A stretch of DNA of 64,000 nucleotides from the NCBI RefSeq assembly GCF_016509475.1, contig NC_057348.1:35073501-35137500 (forward strand), written 5' to 3'. The notes below the pieces were generated by a model, which worked only from the letters and a program-made list of their open reading frames with translations, was not told the origin of the DNA and did not search any database. Below are positions 11,910 to 25,329 of this stretch, piece after piece. Origin of the DNA: Prionailurus bengalensis (lineage: Eukaryota > Chordata > Mammalia > Carnivora > Felidae). Both the position numbers and the translations under genes were made by a program. Each line of letters opens with the position of its first letter. Positions within the stretch are counted from its first letter, which is position 1.

Positions 11910-13015
11910 ACGATATATTTATTTAGTTCATGTGAATCTAGTGAATTTTATGTACCTGCTATCTATAAAAGAAGCATTTCTTTAGAAGCATTTCTATAAA
12001 AGAATCTTAACTTTGGATTTTTTGCCCAAACTGCTCTTCGTATCACACTTAATTATTGAGAGTCCCATCCACCATTCCACCACATCAGAGCTTCTGGTTC
12101 TTTGATCGTATAACCATCTTCCATTATTTAATATTAATCCCAGTGTGTGACACACAAACCGCCCTGCTACAGCCCCATTCTGCTATGCTGGCCATCTGCA
12201 ACTTCTTACGAAGGAGAAAACAAGGCCTCCCTTGATTAAAGAGACACCACGTAGGAATAACAAAAAAAAAAAGAAAAGAAAAGAAAAAAAACCAACAAAG
12301 AAAAACCTAAGAATGAGGAAGCTGTGATCTATTCGATGAACACTATAAAACAATTCAAATAAATAAGGTAGTTCTTGAAATGTATCAGCGCAGATGTACT
12401 TCCAAAGTAAAACACGGAAAAAAACAAGTGACAGATAAGAGGGACACATAAGACTATGCATATTTAAAACAGGAAAAAAATTAAGCCATCTTATAGAGAC
12501 AAATGAAGGGGTTCAGAGTATGACACACTAAAATATGCCATAAGCATTATTTTGAGCTGAAGATAACAAGAAAAATTCTGTTCCCCTTTTCCCTCCATCA
12601 AAGAGCACAGGATGAATCTTAATCATGGGACATAAATCTACACTCTTAGTCCAGAGACAGCAGCATGAGGGTCACCATAACAAACGTCAGTAATCCTTAT
12701 CTTCTACTGGTGTCCCCAGAGACTTTCCTCCCCATAGTTTGCTGCCCCTAGAAGCTCCAAGTCCTTTTCCTTTGTCTTGGTACTTCTCTGCAAATTTACT
12801 CTTCTTTTGTTAAGATGCAACATAAGCCCAAGTTCTGACCACCGCTTTGAGTCACATATGAGTATTCTCAGGGCTGTGTGCACCTGTTGATAAACTTATT
12901 TTTCTCTAGTGAATCTGTCCTTTGGCAGACTAACTTGCAGGACCTCAGCCAAGGAACTTAACAAGGGTAAAGGAAAAAAGTGTCCTCCTCACCTCCATAC
13001 ATAAATTGCCATACC
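11746..13015. other. Intron 1, nothing recognised beyond simple repeats
   Basis: It contains the (CA)n, an A-rich tract at 12260-12300 and otherwise unassigned DNA. Confidence 0.5.
11870..11911. repeat. (CA)n microsatellite
   Basis: About 20 CA units with one CATA interruption near 11904. Confidence 0.97.
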
Positions 13016-13033
13016 AAAAGTCTAGAAGGTGTC

Positions 13034-13287
13034 TGGGGCACCTGGGCAGCTCAGTCGGTTAAGCATCCGACTTCGGCTCAGGTCATGATCTCATGGTTCG
13101 TGAGTTCAAGCCCCGCATTGGGCTCTGTGCTGACAGCTCAGAGCCTGGAGCCTCCTTCAGATTCTGTGTCTCCCTCTCTCTCTGCCCCTGCCCTGCTCAC
13201 ATTCTGTCTCTGTCTCTCAAGAAGTGAAAAAACATTAAAAAATATATATATTTAAAAAAAATTTTTTAAATAAAAAATAAATTAAAA
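13034..13287 (+). mobile_element. CAN-SINE (SINEC_Fc-like)
   Basis: Full-length copy with a long A/T-rich tail. It is flanked by 18-bp duplications (aaaagtctagaaggtgtc at 13016-13033 and a one-base variant at 13288-13305). Confidence 0.94.
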
Positions 13288-13305
13288 AAAAGTCTGGAAG
13301 GTGTC

Positions 13306-15013
13306 AAGTTTAGGATAGTGACTATGTTAGAGAGAAGGAGAGAATGCCACAGGTTTGGGGAAGGGGCACCAAGAGACTTCAAGTTTATCAGTTATGCTTT
13401 ATGTCTTTTATTTAAAAATGATCTGAGAAAATGTGAGAAAATAGCAATGTTTAAAATTGTTCATACTGGACACACAGATGACTGTGACATAAATCTCAAT
13501 ATCCTGCATTTTTTTTTCTAAATAAAAATGATTACATACTTAGTGTAATAAAGTTAATAACCACATAATTCCATGACAATGAAGTTATTAATCAATAAAA
13601 TGAAAGAAAGTAGGCTATAAAACATAATTGTAATCAGAAAAAAATAAAAAATAAGTTCTGGAAGAAACCTGAGATCATGCTGAGCCAACGGCCCATGCTA
13701 TAGAGGAGGGGCTGAGGCCTGGAGGCCTTACGACGCCTGCCCCCAAGCGGGCACTGCCTCAACAAGCCAGTGCAAAGCGTCCAGCCACGTGCCCTGGCAC
13801 TGCCCTCGCAGCACACTAACACTACACCTCTGAGGAACAGGCAAGCTCAGGGAAGGAGGGCAAGACACCGGTTTTCATCTCTGGACTCTCAAAGGTTTAT
13901 GCCAAGTGCCTTGGTCTCATGTCAGCTTTATGTTCATAAAAATCAGGATTTTGCTCACTTATGACTTAAGTGAATAACTCGGAAGTTCTTTACCGAACAT
14001 TAGGTCACTGCTTCATCTCATAAAAATGGGTGTGTATGTGTGTGTGATTTCTTTAACTCACTCAAGTGAGTCTTGCTACCTCTGGCAGCAAAAAGGGGTT
14101 TTAAAGATTCTAAGAATAGTCTCAAGTAAAGTGCTAACTTCAAATCAAATTCAAAAGAGTACAATAATGGTATAGCCATGAGCTCAACCTTGATCAATCT
14201 GAGGCCATTAATTGCTCAGCTAACCCCAGCCAACCTTTTTACACATTTACACATGCCATCAGAGCAAACTATTACTCTCACGAGTTAAGAGAGTCAAAAG
14301 GGAAAAACACTACATATTTTTTCAACCACATTAAACAAAAAGATCATCAGGACGAAAAGACCCTACGGGGTGTTTTTCAAGTTCTCCACCCAGAATGAGC
14401 TTGTGATACGGAGCAAGTAAAGAGATATTATTAAGACACAACACCCCACCCTCCAGGGGTGCTGGGAGGAAACATACATGCAAGGTTTGTGAAGGGGCTT
14501 TGTCATATGTGCGTTCAACAGAGCCATGACAATGGGTCAAATGTGGTCAAAGTCAGTGCATCTGATACAGCTCCGTCATAAACCCGTCCCCTTCCTTCCT
14601 CCACCCTCTTCCGTTCCCAATTTTAGCCCTTCTTAAACTAGTCCCAAAAGTCCTATCCAATAAATTCAAGGAAAGCATGCAAGGGGCAGACTTCATTTTA
14701 ATCAACCCACTCATGTTCTTTCTAACAATCTAACAGTGTTTAATAGTTCAGGATACATTGAGTTTGATGGGATTTACCTGATAGAAAGAGACTTCTCATC
14801 ACTTCTTTGTAGCGCCAGTTTTGAGCGACCAAGCTAACTCACTCTCCCAGGTTTGCCTGTCACCCTGGCATGCTGAAGAAATGACCAAGAGTAGTAAATG
14901 AGTGACCTTTGCTGGAGAAATTCCTGAGACTGTCTCGTTGACATTTTGAAGGTTTGTTGTACAGAATGATAATTGGTGTCTGCAAGGTTCTAAGTCCACT
15001 GTTTGTGTTTAGA
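13306..15013. other. Intron 1, nothing recognised
   Basis: AT-rich sequence with a short (TG)n near 14031-14046. No gene or firm repeat family. Confidence 0.5.
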
Positions 15014-15030
15014 AACTGATTTCATTCTTG

Positions 15031-15245
15031 GAGCGCCTGGGTGGCTCAGTTGGTCGAGCATCCGACTTCGGCTCAGGTCATGATCTCACGGTCCGTGAGT
15101 TCGAGCCCCGTGTCGGGCTCTGTGCTGACAGCTCGAAGCCTGGAGCCTGCTCCAGATTCTGTGTCTCCCTCTCTCTCTGCCCCTCCCCCGTTCATGCTCT
15201 GTCTCTGTCTCAAAAATAAATAAACATTAAAAAAATTTTTTTTTT
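15031..15245 (+). mobile_element. CAN-SINE (SINEC_Fc-like), well preserved
   Basis: Close to the apparent felid consensus, with an intact A-box-like tggctcagttgg and B-box-like gttcgagcccc (15099-15109) of the tRNA-derived RNA polymerase III promoter. It is flanked by an exact 17-bp duplication, aactgatttcattcttg, at 15014-15030 and 15246-15262, so it is fairly young. Confidence 0.95.
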
Positions 15246-15262
15246 AACTGATTTCATTCTTG

Positions 15263-17689
15263 TTGATGAGTAAAATACTGCTACTATGGAAAACTAGACC
15301 TTAGAATTTTCTATTAAGAGAGGTGACAACAAGATAGGGATTATCCCTTTTTTCACATTTGCATTGTTAGAATCCTCATTTACAGAAAAAATTAAATCCA
15401 CTGCCCTTCCCAATACTCTACATGTCATGTCCTAGTTATGAACAAAAAGTACATGCCAAACCTTTCAGTTCACATTAGTTATCTTTTCTCTGGCAATAAT
15501 TTGAGTTTCTTTACCCAGAGTTGGGGGGGAGGGGGAGAATCACAAAACCTTACCTATACCTGTGCAAATAAACCACAGAAGTTAAATTCAAGGCAAGCTT
15601 TGAGAAAACTTGATAACATAAAAATGAAACTTCAAAATAATCCCCGAAAAGAGAATTTATACAGTAGTGTAGCATACAAGACATTCATTTTACTTCAGAA
15701 AACTTTTGAAAGAATACAGTCATTCATTTGAAAAGTCTACTATAATGATGGGAAAATCCAAAAAGCCCACACAGAAAAGAGGACCCTGGCAAAACATTTA
15801 ATCTGACACTTAATACCCAAGCAGCAAAGAAAATAATATTCTAACCATAGCATACCTTCTTAAAATTGGGAGATTCAATAAAATCAAAGAAATCTCAAGT
15901 ATGTTTAATCCCCATGATTTTTCTTTTAAAATCTTATACAGTGAAATGCTGTACGATATTACCACAATTTAACAAATGGTCCAAACTGGAAGTTAACAGA
16001 GAAAATGAGACATAAAAGAGCAAAATATGACATTTGCTCAGCAATGTCCTGATGACGGGTTCAGGAGCTGATGGTGAAAAACGGGCCTAACAGGGTGAGA
16101 CGGAGACTCAGTAAGCCACCTTTCCCCGGGCACTTAGGGCAGGTAACTTTAACCGGTTTACTTAGGCTAAGTAAGAATATCAACCACAGCAACCTTAAAA
16201 GGTTGTTGGAACGTAAACTAAAAGATTTTTGTGAAATCCTTTTTCAATGGGGTCTGGGATCCAGAAGCAACTTCAGAGCCAAGAAATTCTACCACAATGG
16301 AAACACAGTGTTCCATTACTTTCCCTCTGGCCAGATCCAGCCAGCATCCAAACGGCAACTTAAGGATAAGTAGCCTAAATATCTCTTCTCTTGAGGACTT
16401 CCTTGTTTGTATGAGAGGGCAAGGTCATCTAAAAATTGATCTCTCAAGATCCTGCTATCTTTGAGGCACCAGACCTTACCAAGATAAAGGAAACACGCCA
16501 AGGAAGTGCTGCCACATTGATAGCTAGAAAAGTAACCTAAGACCTTGTGACCAAACCCCAAAAGCAATCCACTGGAGAGAAAGAATCCTCTACTCTACAG
16601 GGCCAGATGTTGCGCTAAGCAAAGGCAGGAACAGATACAGAAAGGAAGAATATGAGATTGGAACAATATGCCTAAACAAAATATTCATAGCAACACTGGG
16701 GAAAATAATAAAGAAGGCAGTGGGCGCCTGGCAAACAAGAAATTGAGAGGAATCCCTGAAGAATGGCAGGTCAATAAGAAATATATTGAAGTAAAATCCC
16801 ACAGTTAACAGAGTGCAGGACGAGACTGTACCAAAAGTGGGAATAGCTCTGGTTATATTTTAAAGTCGAAAGCTCTCAGGGACACAGGGAACAGAGGAGG
16901 TGCCAAGGCAACCATTAGGAAGACACTGTGCTAGGATATGCTCCCAGACAAAATCAGTAATGGTGGGGCATCTCCGACACATGAAGAAAAGCCCAGTTCC
17001 TGGCACCTATGGCGTGGCCACACCCTCTGTACCTCCCCTTCCCCTCCCCCCCCTCCGTTACTGATGTCAGGATACTGTAAGCACATTATCAAGAATAATT
17101 AAACAATGGAGGCCCACTAGCATCAGCAAAGAGAAACAAACAGAAGAACAAACAGCTGAGGAAAAAAGATCATGGAGCATACAGCACAAAACCCCCTGAC
17201 GACGTACCAGAAATCAGAGAGATGGGAGAGGACATTTTACCCACCAAAACATTAACTAGGAATCTTGAAAATTTAAAACTGATCACTCAAAGAAAGTGGG
17301 GGAGGGGGGGAGGGCAAGGTTGAAAGTAGAGGGGATAAAATCAGAAAACAAGGTAGTGAGCTAGAAATTGAAGAAGGCTCATGGTCAAATATTTGGGAAA
17401 TATGTCATTTTGCTTTCCTTACTTAGAAATTCTCAATACACGTCTTATTAAAGGTTCTGAGAAGTCCAACCATTAAAAAAAAAATCAATAACTATATTTT
17501 ATATGGTCTTCCCACACTTGGGCCATATTAGTGACGTGCCAGTTATTGAGCTATTTTTTTATCAGCTCCAAAACCTCCCTTCTAGCCGGCTCACCACTTG
17601 GCGGGCTGAAACTCTCCAAATGGCCTTCTCCTTTGCCAGCTGGCTTCCCACTACGTCCCGCCAAAATGCAGCACCGCTGGGAGACTAAC
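15263..17689. other. Intron 1, nothing recognised
   Basis: Open frames of up to 100 codons (for example 16071-16373) show no domain, codon bias or splice context. G-rich purine runs lie near 17297. Confidence 0.5.
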
Positions 17690-18120
17690 AGGCTGAAGGA
17701 CAGAGAAAGTATGTATCTGCTCCTCTCGGGTGCCTGATGTCCTACCATCAGAGCCCCAGCCCCAGCTCTTCACCCTAGCTGTAGCAACTGCCTCCAAGAG
17801 CAGTTAGGTGCAGCTTATGGGTTCCGCCAGCAACCCCACACCAGCCTCAGAGCCAGGGGAACCAGCCAGGCAGTGCCTCTTCCTTAATGCTCTGGGTCCC
17901 TGCTCTGCAGGAGGGCTCCCTCCATGTCTCCAAGCTCTTCCAGAGCCCCAGTCGCTTTTTATTCCAGGCACGGTAGCTGCTTCCTGCAGTTACAATCTCT
18001 GCTGGAGTCCGAGTTCTTTTCGCCCTTCCAATACTTCCTTAATCAGTTCTTGAGGTTAAATGATCCCTGTTAAAATAACTAGGGTCATTTCTGACTGGAC
18101 CCCAAATTATAAAAGTGGGA
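17690..18120. mobile_element. Possible LTR-like block
   Basis: This moderately GC-rich non-coding stretch ends in tcatttctgactggacccc, reminiscent of the 3' end of some ancient LTRs. No firm family assignment. Confidence 0.25.
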
Positions 18121-18999
18121 GTCGAAAGGAAAGTCTGAATACAGAGCAATGTAGTCAGTGCTTCTCCCTGTTTCACACTTTCTTACCTGTAACTAATATT
18201 CTATACTTGCACAGCTAAGACACCACCTCCACTGAGCAAACTCTTGTCTTGTTCAGGATGAACGCCCAGCACCTACAGCACTGGAAGATATACAGTCGGT
18301 ACTCAATTCAGTTTTCTATTGAATGGATGTATGTATGAACGTACAAGACGGATGAAGGTGGACCTGCGCTCAAATCCTCTCAGCGTGTCTATGGCTGTCA
18401 AGCCAAATCCAGCTTTGGAAGGAGTATTTTGGTAAGCTGTTTGGAGTGAGTGGATGAGACACCCAGAAAGGCATATTTAAGTAGTTAGAGAGGGTCACTA
18501 AATTCCTATCTAAGAGAAGGGGTATAGCTGACTACAGGGCTTTTTGAGTGGGGAAATGCAAGTCTGGGGACACCGTTAACTGACACAGGGGAAGCTTCTC
18601 GGTGTGAGGGCAGAAGGCTGAGAGAAAAAGAGAAAAGGAGGGACAAGCGACACACCTGACAAAAAAGTCTCAGGTAGGCTGTCATTTGCCAAGGTTTGCC
18701 AAGCCTTAACATTTCCCCTCAGCAAAATCTGGCTCACCGATGCTTTGGTGTAAGAACGTTCTTTGTGCCAAATGTAAAGAGATACTGAGCCCTACGGTGA
18801 ATGAAGAGTTGGCAAGAAAGGACATTATCGTGGCGTTTCCTAGCACCAAAATACATGCGGTTCTCCCATCTCCAATTCTCGTAACACCAACTACATGTCC
18901 CACAATTCAACCCTGTCACTAACTCCCAGAGTTAGCGCAGACCCCACAGGCTATAGCCCCACAAGATGACTCCCAGTTCAGACACCAGCTGCAAATGGG

Positions 19000-19480
19000 G
19001 TTCCCAGGGACCCACAGTTCTGCCCAGCCAGCTACAAATGCAAGGGTGTGGCACAGAGCTCCTCTGCCTTCTCAGGATATACCACCCTCCCAGGCAGCAG
19101 TTAGATTTGTGGAACAATCTGGAAGCTCCCCTAAGCTATTGTTTCAGAGTTTACCTCAAGGTTTCATTACACAGGAATGGCTGACTAAATGTCCACTGTG
19201 GACTGAACTCTACCATCTCCAGGCCCCCTCCCCTACTCATAGGTAGGATGAGGGAGGGGACTGAAAGTTCCAACAGAGGAAGATCCCCCAGCCAATCCCC
19301 AGAAGCTAAGGGCCACCAGGAGTCACCTCATTAGCATAAACTCAGGTTTGCCTGAAGGGGCTTGTTACTGATAACAAAAGACACTCCTACCACTCAGGAA
19401 ATTCCAAAGGCTTTAGGAGTTTGGTGCCAAAGACAAAAAATGCATTTTTTTCTATTACGCCATGTATCACGTGATAGAAA
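19000..19480. mobile_element. Possible ERVL-type (MER21-like) LTR fragment
   Basis: The phrases acctcattagcataaactca, cactcaggaaattccaaagg and ctttaggagtttggtgccaa recall MER21-type LTRs. The left boundary is uncertain and no internal retroviral sequence was seen. Confidence 0.4.
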
Positions 19481-20369
19481 AGCCCACTTGATGGGGATTA
19501 TTGCAGTCTCTTATCCTGCTCTCAGCTCCCTTCTCATCCTACAACTCTAAAGACACAAAAGAAAAGTGTGATACAGCCATGAAATGTGTATTATGCTTGT
19601 TAAAAAAGCATTCAGAGTATTGTAAGTGTATAAGGCACCCAGCTCTACTTACTATAAAGAAGTGAAACCAATTTTATGAAGCACACATGAAAAATCACTA
19701 CCCATTCTACATATTTGAAAAGAAATATTCATACAAATTCTAATTGCACTGTATTGTTTGTATCATTTGTAAGAAACATGAAAGCCTTAGTTACAAATGC
19801 AATAAAAACAGAACTAGAGAAAAGCATGTTGTCAAAAACAAAACCACGGGTCCCAAATGGCATTACTTGGGCTAAGCCAAGTCCCGAAACCAGGGCTTAA
19901 TACCTAATCTAATTACAGTTTCAACCCACCCCAGAATAAGTCTTAATCTGTCAATGAGGCATTTTCTGAGAACCATCAGTTACCAGTTATGTAATCTACC
20001 ACAAGGATCTTGTCCATCCTCCAAAGAGGAGGTATTTTGCATAAAAAGAACTCCTATCTTTCCCCACTAAGGGAAGTCCTGATCTTGCCTGAAACAAGAT
20101 TTTTTTCTTTTGCTTATATCTTTCTTGCCCCACCCTCCCATAGAAACCTTGCACTTTGGAGGTCTCTTCAGATCACCCCTCTATTTGCTAGATGAGATGC
20201 TGTCCAATTCATGAATCCTTTACTGAAGCCCATTAGATCTGCAAATGTACCTGGCCACCTTTAACGTCCCCAAAGAATGATCTTGGCCTCAAAATCCTCA
20301 TCACACAGCGCTCCACTGGATACCATCAGTAAGAACTGAGATACCAGGTAAAACCTACTTGCCTGGTGT

Positions 20370-20705
20370 CTCTATCAACTCCTGAGGTTTTAACAAACCA
20401 CCACAGATTGGACAGCTTAGACAAGAAACATTTATTTCTCACAGTTCTGGAGGCTGGGAAGTCTGAGATCAGGCTGCCAGCATGGCCGGTTTCTGGCAAG
20501 AACTCTCTTCCCAGCTTGTAGATAAGAGCCATCCTGCTGAGAAAGGAATCATCTCGATTCTTATAAGGGCACTAATCCCATTCATGAGGGCTTTAGCCTC
20601 ATGACTTAATTTCCTCCCAAAGGCCCCACCTCCAAAGACCACCACATTGCAGATGAGGCTTCAGTGTAAGAATCTGGGGGGAACATAAACACTCAGTCCA
20701 CAGCA
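20370..20705 (-). mobile_element. Solo LTR of MLT1/MaLR type (ancient endogenous retrovirus)
   Basis: Antisense LTR signatures in order: cacagttctggaggctggga, ataagggcactaatcccatt, catgagggctttagcctcat and aaaggccccacctccaaaga, ending cagtccacagca. No coding sequence is attached, so it is a lone LTR from a non-autonomous ERVL-related family. Confidence 0.7.
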
Positions 20706-20758
20706 CCTAGAACACTAAGTCTTAATCAACCGTTCTGAAAATACAATACAAAGGTTCC

Positions 20759-20888
20759 CCATTTGTGCATTGTCTGTAGCTGTTTTGGCACTACAACTAC
20801 AGCGGAGTCATAACAGAGACCATATGGCTGCAAAACCTAAAATATACACTATCTGGTCTCTTAAGAAAAAGCTTGCTGACCCCTGTCC
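20759..20888 (-). mobile_element. MER5A-like fragment
   Basis: Antisense copy: tgtgcattgtctgtagctgt, gagaccatatggctgcaaaa and the terminal aagcttgctgacccctg. Confidence 0.75.
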
Positions 20889-21080
20889 TATATTTGAGAG
20901 ATGGGGGAAAAACTCCTTGGAGTTCAGAGGACGAACCTGGATCCTTCTGCCTTCCTACATCAGCACCAAGAGTCCCACAGGAGAGATATCTACCACAGCA
21001 GCTAAGTGAACGCATCCAAGCGGCTTCCCAGCGTAGATATATTAAGACATTGCTTTAAGTAAAAACCACCTATGGATTTT

Positions 21081-21295
21081 TTTTTTTTTTTAATGTTTAT
21101 TTGCTATTGAGAGACAGAGAGAGAGGCAGAGCATAAGCATGGGAGGGGCAGAGAGACAGGAGAAGACATAGAATCTGAAGCAGGCTCCAGGCTCTGAGCT
21201 GTCAGCACAGGGCCCGACGCGGGGCTTGAACTCACAAACTGTGAGATCATGACCTGAAGTCAGACGCTTAACTGACTGAGCCACCCAGGTGCCCC
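21081..21295 (-). mobile_element. CAN-SINE (SINEC_Fc-like)
   Basis: Reverse-oriented full-length copy beginning with a T-rich tail. It is flanked by an exact 16-bp duplication, accacctatggatttt, at 21065-21080 and 21296-21311. Confidence 0.95.
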
Positions 21296-22191
21296 ACCAC
21301 CTATGGATTTTGATGAGCTTCTCTGACTGTCATCAGAAACAGCCTGCCAGCCCGAATGTCCTTTCTCATCAATCCAGATCATGGGAGAAGACGATAGCCT
21401 TGGTCTACCTCAAGAGGCACAGGGCAAAAGGGAAGGGAGGGGGAGATTCTGCTCATGCTATTTTATTTCCCAAATGAGAGTATGCAAAACAGCCAGAGGA
21501 TTACATCACAATGTGATTCCACGACACGAAATAAAGATGGGAAATTCCATCCAGGGACTATCAAATCCAAGCCTTCAGCACGTGCTCGGCAGATTGCCAC
21601 ACACACTTGGCTCACTTGAGAAGAGTTCCCTAAGTTACAAAAGGGAAAGCAGCATACGAAGCTCCAGACTGTTACTTTCATTTTTCTTGCCATTCCGTGG
21701 CAATTCCAGAAGTGCTCCTTCTCCTCACAGTAATATCATTTTTATTATCAGAATGTCTCAGGAGTAGACACTAGTTTTCACAAATCCTCATCTATTTCAA
21801 GGACTGAAAGGCTGTGTCCCATTTACTGATGGAGAAAAAAGACTACGTACGAGTGGACTTCCCTAGCCCCATCCCATCACGGAACAGCAACAGGTCCAGG
21901 AGCAGCAGCACCAGTCTGTATGGAAATATAAAACTTGCCTAACTCAGCTTCCCAGATTAAGGACTTTAAAAAGTCTAGTAACAGTCATAGGTGTGACTTA
22001 TAAAATACACTATATACACACAACACTCCACCCAAAACTGGCAAGAGTGTTTTCTTGTGAGGAAGGGCATGAGGGTGGGAGAGATTTCATTTTTATTATA
22101 ATACCCTACGTACCTTTTAGAATTCTGTACCGAGGGCATAAATTACCTTTTCAAATAAACAGTTTTCTCTGAAAAATCTTTCCTGATTCCC

Positions 22192-22415
22192 TAAATCAGG
22201 AGTCAGCAAATTAATCAATGGGACTTATCTGCCCACCTGCCTGTTTCTGTAAGGAAGGTTTTACTGAAACACAGGAACATCTATTCATTTACGTATTGTC
22301 CGGGGCTGCTTTCACAATGCAGGGACGGAGTGGTTACAACAAAGAATGTAAGGCCTGGAAATCTAAAATATTTACTATATGGCACTTAACAGAAAGTTTG
22401 CCGACTCCCACAAAA
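22192..22415 (-). mobile_element. MER5A-like element
   Basis: Near complete antisense copy, from the opening caggagtcagcaaattaatc through acgtattgtccggggctgct to agaaagtttgccgactccc. Its two ends are inverted, as expected for hAT termini. Confidence 0.75.
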
Positions 22416-22974
22416 CCCATATTAGCACTCCCTTCCCAAGCTAAGCTTTCTCACTCTAGTCCGTCATATCCCCTCATAGCATCTCTCAAAGTGCAATTAT
22501 GTAATGTGTCAATGTCTAGCACATCCCATGAGACTATGCATTCACAAATGCATCCCCTTGCCCGTACAATCCCGGCATGTAAGACGTGCTTCCTAAGTAT
22601 TTGCTAAATGTTAATTAATTAGATATAAGAACCACTGATAAAATGACCCTCAATCTAAAACTGAGGCCCTTGACTTGCCTTCATGGTAGACAAATAACAG
22701 TGGTCCTCATGACAGTAAAATACATTAGACAAGGCCAGGCACTTCGCCAGGCTAATAGTCCAGTAGGTATGTTTCTAGAATTATACAGCTATCAGCCCAT
22801 CTGCCCATCATTTATTTCTAAGACTCCAAAGCCAAGAAGCTTCTCTCTGCATTCTGCCACATATTATCTACAAACGCCCAAACAAGTTTAAAAACAAGCT
22901 AGCTCTACAGAGACGTACCTCAGAGTATATATACTAAGCACTTACTGTATGTCAGGCAGCATACTGTAAGGTGG

Positions 22975-23062
22975 TTACACTCATGGACTGTGGAGACAGA
23001 GACCTGCTTCTGAGCCCTGGCCCCACTATGATAATGACCTTGATCATTAATAAGAGGTGACC
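22975..23062 (+). mobile_element. MIR fragment
   Basis: The 5' MIR core is seen as gttacactcatggactgtgg and gcttctgagccctggcccca. Confidence 0.55.
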
Positions 23063-23064
23063 AG

Positions 23065-25120
23065 GGAAGGCAGCTCCATCCCAGTGCATTCACTTGGAAA
23101 CAGCAAGGTAGGAAAAGAATTATCCCTGATTATTCTTGATTCCCCGGCAACCTTGAGACAAAGACATTCTTCCGAGATCTCAAGGATTCACACCAGACAT
23201 GTGGACCTTGTGGCCTTCCTTAATCACGATAAGATCAGGTTATCATATGTCATCAGTGAGATGCACCCTCTGAAGCATGTATCACAGGAACTAACACAAA
23301 ACACATACTCACTAAATGCTTTCATCATAATAACTATCACATCACCATAATCATCTAGACGGTCAAGCAAAGAACCCAATTGGTTTTTCTCAGATTTAAC
23401 AAATGTGTACAAAAATGTTTCAGGGTCCTTCATACTGAAATACAAATCTGTGCTTTATGATTTTTGTCTTTCTACTGCCCTCCTCACTAGAACCCACAAG
23501 TGTAGAAGGATGGATGTACAGCGACTGCCTTTTTTAATTAATGTTGCTTAAGCCAGAAACCAAAAGCAAGAACAAACTAATAATGAAGAGTAAGATGTTT
23601 TTAAGGTTATTCAAAAGAACATGATGATGTTTTCTATTTCACAGGTAATGTTGTTAGCTGACTCAAGTAAAACTTCTCTAATTCTATCCCAGATGAAGTA
23701 CTTATGAGCAAAATGTATCTATTAAATATTTATTATATCAATATTCAAAAACATTATAATACAATGCAATCAGTTTCAGTAGTAAAGTCATTTACACAGA
23801 GGTCAAACCTTTAAAACACAGAAAAAGCAAATGAGTTTTGCACCTTTTCAAAAAAAAAGGTTCTAAGTCAAAACCCTAATGGTTAACACGCCCTGATTCC
23901 TTCATTCTGTTACTTTTCTCATGTCCTATATCCTATAAAGTAATGTTAAGTCCCCAAGACTTTGTGAAATTAAACAAATATCCCATAATAAAACGCCAAG
24001 AAAATAGCTACTTTTGGTAAATAACAATGAAAGAACAGCACCTCCTATCAGTGTCAATAAGTGTTCTGGGCAAAGTACGGCTTAAACTTCATTAGGCAAA
24101 TAAGGAAAAATAATATTTGAATGGAGAGTTATTCAATGCACTGCGTGGGCAGACCAGGAAGGGCTCACAGAAGAAATGCTGCAGCAACGTGGGCCTCATT
24201 CAGTGCAGTTCCCTTCCTTTAAGGACAGACTCCTCTCCAGTTTTTACCTAGTTCTGGTTACTCTCCAACACTTTCAAGTATTTTCGAAATGTTGTCATAT
24301 TTTGTGCATTTTGTCCAGAGGTTATCATTGTGCTCTGTGTTATGTATTAATACAATTTAAGTTACTCCACTGATAGGATAAGGTGTCCATTCTATAACAC
24401 GGTGTTCAGGAGAGGACAAATACCCACAGGCGGTCTGAAGAAAAGGGAACAGAGCAGAAAGATCACATCGCCTTCCTGGACAGCCTCAATATATGTTACC
24501 TAAGCCTAATACTGTAACAGCTTCCTTTTGTACACACAGAGATCCTATGTCATCTAACCAGTACACTGCGGTGCTCAGCAAATCATTAAAAGTTCTTCGG
24601 TGCAACAACAGGAAGTGATTTTTCCTTCCTCTGCCCATTCTTGAGAAGGACAGGACCACCACCATCGTCAAGGTTCTGGTCAAGAGCCTGTAGGCCTCTG
24701 AGCAGACGTAAGAATTCCAGTCCGAACAAAGTAAACTATTAGTTATCAGCGAAGTTTATTTTTTGCCTTTCATTCTAATTGACTAAACTCAATAACTTGC
24801 TCCTCAACATGAATAAAAATTTCAGTGGCATTTTAGCCACAAGAGTCAATAAACAATTGCCTAGGCAGAATCTTCTTCATCTGAGATAAACTAACTGCTC
24901 ACTCATATTTTACCCCTTTAACTAAATTAGGATTCAATCTTTCAGCCTACACTACTATTTCTTAACCTTTTCCCTACCAGGCTCATGCCAGTAAACTTGA
25001 TAGGACACAGCAGCAAGAAAATGGTATTTTTCACATTTATCATGCTCAGGAAATCTACTCGAACTCAGTACAGACAACAGCTATTGAGAATGTGCACATG
25101 AGTATACACCATATTAACCT
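23065..25120. other. Intron 1, nothing recognised
   Basis: AT-rich unassigned intronic DNA on both strands. Confidence 0.5.
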
Positions 25121-25124
25121 ATCT

Positions 25125-25325
25125 TCCTCTTCCTCTTGGCTCCTGGCTTTACCACTTTATAGGTACGCATTCAACCTCTTTGAGCCTTTATTTCCTCAAC
25201 CATAAACCAGGAATAATCAAAGAGTTACCATGAGAATAAAGTAAGTTACTGCATGTAAAATGCTTAGAATGGTGCCTGTCGTGTAATGAAGGCTCAGAAA
25301 ATATTAGCTATCATCATTTACGAGA
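25125..25325 (+). mobile_element. MIR fragment
   Basis: Sense-strand MIR with ctttgagcctttatttcctc and atgcttagaatggtgcctgt in the correct order. Confidence 0.75.
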
Positions 25326-25329
25326 ACTG

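Noticed and set aside
15031..15245. tRNA gene suggested by A- and B-box-like motifs
   Set aside because: The motifs belong to the tRNA-derived head of a CAN-SINE and the sequence does not fold into a complete tRNA with anticodon arm and CCA-end context.
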